NCBI GenBank assembly: GCA_945873205.1
Contig: CAMCCC010000008.1
Location: forward strand, 17,905-81,904
Length of the DNA stretch: 64,000 nucleotides
DNA from: an uncultured bacterium
GTDB taxonomy: Bacteria; Bacillota; Clostridia; Oscillospirales; Oscillospiraceae
Direction: 5' to 3'
Both the position numbers and the translations under genes were made by a program. Shown here piece by piece: positions 59,645-64,000 of the stretch. Positions within the stretch are counted from its first letter, which is position 1; every line of letters starts with the position of its first letter. A model generated the notes under the pieces. That model was not told the origin of the DNA. It saw only the letters and a list, made by a program, of their open reading frames with translations, and ran no database searches.

Positions 59645-61481
59645 TCCGGGCCTGGCCAAAAGCCTGGTCAAGCGCTTCTGGCCCCTGATGCTTACCTACC
59701 AGGCGGTGCTGCTGCTGAGCCTGCCCCTGCAGATTTCCTCCCTCACCGGGCAGAGCTGGTATGCGGAGCGGCTGAACTATGAGATTCTGCGCCTGGCCTC
59801 GGAAGGCGTGGTCTACAGCGCCCTGGCGGCACTGCTCATAGCTATGGCTATGTTCAGCCACCTGTATAACAAGCGGGACTGCGGCCTCATCAACTCCCTG
59901 CCCCTGCGGCGGGAGACCACCTGGCTCACTGCCTGCCTCACCGGGCTGCTGCCCCTTCTGCTGTGCCCGGTGCTGACCTGGCTTCTGTCCCTTCTGCTCT
60001 TTGCCGGCAACGCCCATATCAGCGCCGTCGCCCTGGGCACCTGGCTGCAGTGCATCCTGCTGGCCAACCTGGCCTTTTACGGCATGGCGGTGTTCTGCGC
60101 CATGCTTACCGGCAATATCCTGGCCGTGCCCGCCCTGTTTCTGGTCCTGAACCTGGTTGCCTATGGCCTGGAGGAGATTGTCCGTGGGATTCTGGATCGG
60201 GTGGTCTATGGCTATTCCGCGGGGACGATGCTGTTTTCCTGGCTGTCGCCCCTGATGTACATGTTGAGCAATGTGAAAGCCTCGGACGGTCTGGACGGGC
60301 TCGATGGCCCCGTCTTCAGCAGCCAGGTGGCGTTTGCGGAGCTGAAAGGCCTGCCCGCCCTGACGGGCTATGCCATCGCCGGGGCTGTGCTGCTGCTTCT
60401 CTCCCTGCTGCTTTACCGCCGCCGCCCGATGGAAACGGCGGGGGACGTACTGGCGGTGAAGCCGCTGCGCCCCATTTTCCGCTATGGCGCCAGCCTCTGC
60501 GCCGCCCTGCTGCTGCCTTGCGTTTTCGTGGACGCCATGGACAACCGCCTGGCGGGCCTGCCCATGACCTTGGTTCTGATCGCCCTGATGCTGCTGGGGG
60601 CCGCTGTCGGCTATTATCTGGCGGAAATGCTGCTGCAAAAATCCTTCCGGGTGTTCCGCTGCCGGGCCTGGGGCATCCTGGCCCTCTGGGGGGCGCTGGC
60701 CTGCCTGACCCTGGCCTGGGAGTTTGACCTGTTTGGCTATGAGCGGCGCATCCCTGCCCCGGAGGAGATTGCCCAGGTACTGATTCCCTCCGACTGGCAC
60801 AGCAGTGGTAATGACGACCCGGAGGCCATTGCCCTGTACCGCCAGCTGCACCAGCGCATCCTGGACAACAAGGCCCATAACGAGCAGCGGGCGGACAAGA
60901 GTAACGGCAGATACATTTATCTGTCCTACAAGTTGAAGGACGGCAGCCAGCTTCAGCGGATTTACTATGTGGACAGCAGCAAAGCCTGGGTGGATGCCGG
61001 CCAATCCGAGCTGCCTCTGGCCCAGCAGATCAGTCAGCTGGACAGCAGCCGCCGCCTGGCCAACACGCCTGAGGTCCCCATTACGGCCCAGTCCATCCTC
61101 CGCTGCAACGCAGATGTGGCCTGTCTGGATCCGAACCTGCCGGAGGACGTGGGCGTGTCCTATGAGCAGACCTGGATCAGCGCCGATCAGGCCTGGGAGC
61201 TGTATGAGACCTGCATCCTGCCCGACATGGCGGACAGCAGCCTGGGCACCGTCTGGGTCTACCAGGACGACAGTTATTACAGCCTGAGCAGCAACATCAC
61301 CCTGTCCTATCTTCTGACCGACCCGCAGCGGCAGGACGATGCCGGTGTGTACAGAGAGTACTTCTCCATCACCGTCACCATGGACGCTAAACGCACCCTG
61401 GCCTGGCTGGAGGAAAACAAGGGCATCACCGCCGTACCCTGCGGCCAGATCTACTCCCCCACAGACGTGGAATATTATTAA
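59619..61481 (+). CDS. ABC transporter permease with large extracellular domain
   Basis: 620 residues from the ATG at 59619, 8 nt after GGAGG inside the ATPase gene. About eight helices in residues 20-370 (for example GVVYSALAALLIAMAMFSHL and LRPIFRYGASLCAALLLPCV); residues about 375-620 are a soluble extracellular or periplasm-facing region. The permease of the GntR-ATPase operon. Similar proteins accompany YtrA-like regulators in Clostridia; substrate unknown, probably peptide antibiotics or a lipid. Confidence 0.85.
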   Translation: MKSGTSFFNPGLAKSLVKRFWPLMLTYQAVLLLSLPLQISSLTGQSWYAERLNYEILRLASEGVVYSALAALLIAMAMFSHLYNKRDCGLINSLPLRRETTWLTACLTGLLPLLLCPVLTWLLSLLLFAGNAHISAVALGTWLQCILLANLAFYGMAVFCAMLTGNILAVPALFLVLNLVAYGLEEIVRGILDRVVYGYSAGTMLFSWLSPLMYMLSNVKASDGLDGLDGPVFSSQVAFAELKGLPALTGYAIAGAVLLLLSLLLYRRRPMETAGDVLAVKPLRPIFRYGASLCAALLLPCVFVDAMDNRLAGLPMTLVLIALMLLGAAVGYYLAEMLLQKSFRVFRCRAWGILALWGALACLTLAWEFDLFGYERRIPAPEEIAQVLIPSDWHSSGNDDPEAIALYRQLHQRILDNKAHNEQRADKSNGRYIYLSYKLKDGSQLQRIYYVDSSKAWVDAGQSELPLAQQISQLDSSRRLANTPEVPITAQSILRCNADVACLDPNLPEDVGVSYEQTWISADQAWELYETCILPDMADSSLGTVWVYQDDSYYSLSSNITLSYLLTDPQRQDDAGVYREYFSITVTMDAKRTLAWLEENKGITAVPCGQIYSPTDVEYY

Positions 61482-61498
61482 ACACAAAACAGGAGCCT

Positions 61499-61742
61499 GT
61501 CAAAAAGCGATACCGAAAAGAAGTGTGCTTTTTCAAGCCTTCCCCTGGAGGGGAAGGTGCCCAGTGCGCACACTGGGCGGATGAGGTGGAAATCCTGCGT
61601 TTTTGCCGGAAACTCCTGCTTTTTTCAAGCTTTTACTTACCACCTCATCAGTCGGCTACGCCGCCAGCTTCCCCTCAAGGGGAAGCCTTTGATTGGAAAT
61701 ATACACTGTGCAACAAAAAACAGACTTTTTTTGAAAAGCTGG
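61499..61742 (-). repeat. dispersed intergenic element, family A copy 4 (inverted)
   Basis: About 244 bp in reverse orientation relative to copies 1-3. Core 61535-61690 with the palindromic ends, and flanks matching copies 1 and 3 when reversed (CAAAAAAAGTC, GTTGCACAGTG). Bounded by an 11-bp direct repeat CAGGAGCCTGT (61490-61500 and 61743-61753), the second copy being the left arm of the terminator. No gene in 61482-61779. Confidence 0.85.
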
Positions 61743-61776
61743 CAGGAGCCTGTACAATTGTACAGGCTCCTGTTTT
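61743..61776. terminator. loopless 30-bp palindrome terminator between convergent genes
   Basis: 15-bp arms CAGGAGCCTGTACAA / TTGTACAGGCTCCTG with no spacer, then TTTT. It ends transcripts of the VanY-like gene (minus) and probably originally of the ABC permease gene. Confidence 0.8.
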
Positions 61777-61779
61777 GCG

Positions 61780-62601
61780 TTATTCGGCTTTGTTGACCGG
61801 CCCATAGTGAAGCTCCAGATACTTTTCCAGCGTGAGGCCGGAATTGTAGATTTCTTCGGCGTATTCCGCTCCCACATAGCGGTAATGCCAGGGCTCATAG
61901 ATGATGCCGGTGATGTGGCTGCTGCCGTTGGGGTAGCGGAGGATGAAGCCGTAGCGCCAGGCATTTTCCATCAGCCAGCGCTGGGTAGAGGTCTCCTCCT
62001 GGCCCTTGTCCAGGTTGGTGTAATAGCAGTCGATAATATCCACCGCCAGACCCAGCTGGTGCTCGCTGGTGTTGGGGATGGCCACGCTCATAGCCGCGAT
62101 GGCCGGGGCTTCCGCCGGGTCCGTCCCGGCTTCCACCAGGCGGCGGATTTTGTTGTTATACAAAAACTGCTGCTTTTCCAGCGAACGATAAGTGGAACAT
62201 ATGTAGGGGGCGTTGCCGGCGGCCTTGCAGTCGGCAATCATTTGCAGCAGGGCTTCCGCGCAGCGGACGTCCACATATTCGTCCTCGCCCACATATTCCG
62301 TTGGCTCCAGCATCACCAGCTCCGGCTGGTAGTCTGCCGGCAGCTCATTCCAGGGGTTCACCAGCATCAGCAGCTCCGGCACCGGCTCCGGCGTCGGCGC
62401 CGGGGTGGGGGTAGGGGTAGGCACCGGCGTCGGTTCCGGGGTGGGCAGAGGCGTAGGCTCCGGCGTGGGCGCCGGCGTTTCCACGGGCAAAAGGGGCTCA
62501 CCGCTGTCCAGCCGGTAGATGGCCAGGGTGCAAAGCACGGCGAACAGTACCACCGTCAGCAGCAGGCTGATGACCACTCTGTCTTTGTTTTTCAGTTTCA
62601 C
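61780..62601 (-). CDS. VanY-type D-alanyl-D-alanine carboxypeptidase (M15B)
   Basis: 273 residues from a GTG at 62601 after GGAGAGC. Membrane anchor (about 8-30), then a Pro/Thr/Glu linker (about 38-75) of PTPEPTP repeats that would span the wall, then the zinc peptidase domain: SEHQLGLAVDIIDCYYTNLD holds the His and Asp ligands and EPWHYRYVG the last His and catalytic Glu. It trims the terminal D-Ala from peptidoglycan stem peptides. No vanR/S or ligase genes are adjacent, so a housekeeping role is likely. Confidence 0.93.
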   Translation of the reverse strand: MKLKNKDRVVISLLLTVVLFAVLCTLAIYRLDSGEPLLPVETPAPTPEPTPLPTPEPTPVPTPTPTPAPTPEPVPELLMLVNPWNELPADYQPELVMLEPTEYVGEDEYVDVRCAEALLQMIADCKAAGNAPYICSTYRSLEKQQFLYNNKIRRLVEAGTDPAEAPAIAAMSVAIPNTSEHQLGLAVDIIDCYYTNLDKGQEETSTQRWLMENAWRYGFILRYPNGSSHITGIIYEPWHYRYVGAEYAEEIYNSGLTLEKYLELHYGPVNKAE

Positions 62602-62614
62602 GGTATGCTCTCCA

Positions 62615-63178
62615 TCAGAAGTTGATCAGGCCCAAGTGCTCCAGCAAAATTTTCAGGCCGATAAAAATGAGGATAATGCCGCCGGCAAGCTCAGCCCCGG
62701 CTTTATACCTGGTGCCGAAGGCCCGGCCGATGTAGCAGCCCGCTGCCGACAGCAGGAAGGTGGTGCAGCCGATCAGCAGCGCGGCGGGAAGAATCTCCAC
62801 CGACAGGAAGGCGAAGCTGATGCCCACGGCCAGTGCGTCAATACTGGTGGCCACAGCCAGAAGCAGCATGGTCTTAAAGCCGAAATCATCGCTGAGCTGC
62901 TCCGCCTGGCCCCGGGATTCCTTGATCATGTTGCCGCCGATGACCAGCAGCAGGAGGAAGGCGATCCAATGGTCCACGCTGCGGATCAGCACCTCAAAGC
63001 GGCAGCCCAGCAGCCAGCCGATCAGGGGCATCATGGCCTGGAAGCCGCCGAAATACAGGCCCACCAACAGGGCCTGCCGCGCCGACAGCCGCTTTGCCCC
63101 AAGCCCCTTGCAGATGGAGACGGCAAAGGCGTCCATGCTCAGGCCCACGGCGATCAGGAATAGTTCAATCAAGCTCAA
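62615..63178 (-). CDS. mntP: manganese efflux pump MntP
   Basis: 187 residues, six helices. Probable start is TTG at 63178 (M)SLIELFLIAVGLSMDAFAVS, 8 nt after GGGAG; the frame to 63193 has a poorer spacing. The conserved acidic pair is seen in GLSMDAFAVSICKGLG and ATSIDALAVGISFAFL, and GGNMIKESRGQ matches the family. Exports Mn(II) through the membrane. Upstream of the VanY-like gene by 13 bp; no Mn riboswitch is evident in the 126-bp upstream gap. Confidence 0.92.
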   Translation of the reverse strand: MSLIELFLIAVGLSMDAFAVSICKGLGAKRLSARQALLVGLYFGGFQAMMPLIGWLLGCRFEVLIRSVDHWIAFLLLLVIGGNMIKESRGQAEQLSDDFGFKTMLLLAVATSIDALAVGISFAFLSVEILPAALLIGCTTFLLSAAGCYIGRAFGTRYKAGAELAGGIILIFIGLKILLEHLGLINF

Positions 63179-63319
63179 GTTCAGCGCTCCCAACAGTGCA
63201 AGGATTTAAATATCGTACAATATGTTTACAAAAAAGTCAAGGAATGGGGCGGCGAATGGGTTAAAATTCATACATCCGCAAAACATATACATAAGGGAAA
63301 CCAAAAAAGGAGAATCGCT

Positions 63320-63712
63320 ATGCAGGAAGTATATGAGATGCTGAAGAAGGCGGGTACTTACTATCTGGCCACCTGTGAGGACGGCCAGCCCCGGGTGCGC
63401 CCCTTCGGCACGGTGAATCTGTACAAGGGGAAGCTGTACATCCAGACCGGCAAAAGCAAGGCCGTATCCCGGCAGCTGCACGCCAACCCCAAGCTGGAGA
63501 TCTGCGCCATGGTGGACGGCAATTGGCTGCGGGTGGAGGCCAGCGCCGTGGAGGACGACGACCGGGCCGCCCGGGTCAGCATGCTGGAGGCCTACCCGGA
63601 GCTGCAAAGCATGTACAGCCCGGACGACGGCAACACCGAGGTCTGGTATCTGCGCAACGGCACCGCCACCCTCTACTCCTTCACGGAGCCGCCCAAGGTG
63701 GCCCGGTTCTGA
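63320..63712 (+). CDS. pyridoxamine 5'-phosphate oxidase-like flavin-binding protein
   Basis: 130 residues. YYLATCEDGQPRVRPFGTVN and GKLYIQTGKSKAVSRQLHAN form the split-barrel FMN-binding fold, and MVDGNWLRVEASAVEDDDRA follows. This small clostridial group is annotated as pyridoxamine oxidase family or nitroimidazole-type reductase; the substrate is unknown. GGAGAATCGCT precedes the ATG. Confidence 0.88.
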   Translation: MQEVYEMLKKAGTYYLATCEDGQPRVRPFGTVNLYKGKLYIQTGKSKAVSRQLHANPKLEICAMVDGNWLRVEASAVEDDDRAARVSMLEAYPELQSMYSPDDGNTEVWYLRNGTATLYSFTEPPKVARF

Positions 63713-63742
63713 TCCGATCTTTATAACTCTACGGAGCGTTGA

Positions 63743-63776
63743 TTGCTTTTCCGCCGAAAAGTCCCATAATTGGGAC
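63743..63776 (+). promoter_or_regulatory. promoter with overlapping operator of the truncated Xre gene
   Basis: TTGCTT (63743-63748), 16-bp spacer, CATAAT (63765-63770), inside the perfect dyad GTCCCATAATTGGGAC (63761-63776). A CTTTTCCGCCGAAAAG dyad (63746-63761) adjoins it. Autoregulation by the Xre protein is likely. Confidence 0.6.
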
Positions 63777-63793
63777 AGAAGGAGGGAAAAGCA

Positions 63794-63931
63794 ATGGATA
63801 ACGGAAAGATCGGCGAACTGATACACAGGCTGCGGCGGGAGCGGGGGCTGACTCAGCTTCAGCTGGCGGAGCGCCTGGGCGTCAGCGACAAGGCCGTCAG
63901 CAAATGGGAGCGGGGGGTATCACTTAGATAA
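63794..63931 (+). pseudogene. Xre-type regulator truncated after its DNA-binding domain
   Basis: 45 codons: an N-terminal Cro/C1 helix-turn-helix, LIHRLRRERGLTQLQLAERL then GVSDKAVSKWERG, followed abruptly by VSLR and a stop. In intact relatives KWERG continues into a GxPD-type segment and a C-terminal domain. GGAGGGAAAAGC precedes the ATG. The point of divergence coincides with a GGTATC...GATACC dyad starting at 63916, so the gene was probably interrupted by an incoming element. Whether the stub is still expressed is unknown. Confidence 0.7.
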
Positions 63932-64000
63932 AGATACCACACCATTCCCACGCTGACTTTTGCTCAACCGATACAGCCGGAGGGCTGGATAACAAGAAAA
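63916..64000. mobile_element. putative end of an inserted mobile element, continuing off the window
   Basis: GGTATC (63916-63921) and GATACC (63933-63938) flank an 11-nt spacer at the point where the Xre gene departs from its family. The following 62 bp are AT-richer and hold no frame to the window end. Inference: an integration junction; element type not recognisable. Confidence 0.4.

Noticed and set aside
62380..62490. PTPEPTP codon repeats as a DNA satellite
   Set aside because: They are in-frame linker codons of the VanY-like protein, with no selection on the DNA itself visible.
63194..63319. Mn riboswitch (yybP-ykoY) upstream of mntP
   Set aside because: The gap is too short and shows no matching stem arrangement or terminator hairpin.

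Overview
The window reads as chromosomal DNA of a high-GC (roughly 60% by eye) anaerobic Firmicute of the Clostridia, most like the gut Oscillospiraceae/Ruminococcaceae. The basis is the gene content (ECF vitamin-transporter module, AzlCD, YtrA-type GntR with ABC transporter, ECF sigma with membrane anti-sigma, tungsten aldehyde:ferredoxin oxidoreductase), strong AGGAGG ribosome sites, sigma-A promoters, abundant T-tailed hairpin terminators and dispersed short intergenic repeats. The species cannot be named from the sequence alone.

Layout. 1-4.3 kb: an SSB-like fragment, deoC, a CmpB-type membrane protein, and the translation operon infC-rpmI-rplT behind a long attenuator leader. 4.5-8.5 kb: phosphoribosyltransferase, MATE exporter, tadA and pta. 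8.6-13.7 kb: Xre regulator with lepA, then a two-component system. 13.7-14.4 kb: a repeat and a compact sense/antisense locus resembling a type I toxin-antitoxin. 14.4-23.4 kb: RlmI-like methyltransferase, ecfA1-ecfA2-ecfT-truA, CvpA, a ClpC-like unfoldase with an McsA-type zinc head, macrodomain, rhomboid and DUF523 genes. 23.7-31.9 kb: SGNH/MBOAT acylation pair, azlCD, EamA exporter, GNAT, a second RlmI-like methyltransferase and an ABC-F ATPase. 32-43.7 kb: membrane protein, CDF transporter, RluA synthase, DUF177-rpmF, a structured repeat, PDZ/radical-SAM protein, der, PlsY-like protein, GNAT and a large lipoprotein.

43.8-55.3 kb is a pterin-cofactor and AOR block. thiF-like, moaD-like and aor genes point left. 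A HTH-PBP regulator, moeA, a moeA-PBP fusion, two GlpA/GlpB-like flavoproteins, moaA, moaC and mog point right from a shared 302-bp control region. The cofactor genes would make the pterin for the tungsten/molybdenum enzyme, and the two PBP domains could sense or handle the oxyanion. No moaE lies in the window. 55.5-61.5 kb: ECF sigma/anti-sigma, a membrane-anchored Xre protein and a GntR-ABC operon. 61.5-64 kb: VanY-like peptidase, mntP, a PPOX-like protein, and an Xre gene cut off at what looks like a mobile-element junction.

Non-coding content is rich. Six copies of two related ~160-245 bp palindromic-ended elements lie at intrinsic terminators, two of them flanked by direct repeats of terminator sequence. 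A 360-bp element with 20-bp inverted ends carries two tandem units whose hairpins show compensatory base changes. The antisense-regulated 27-codon ORF at 14.1 kb, the structured element at 37.1-37.5 kb and the PBP-duplicated cofactor operon are the best candidates for under-described biology.
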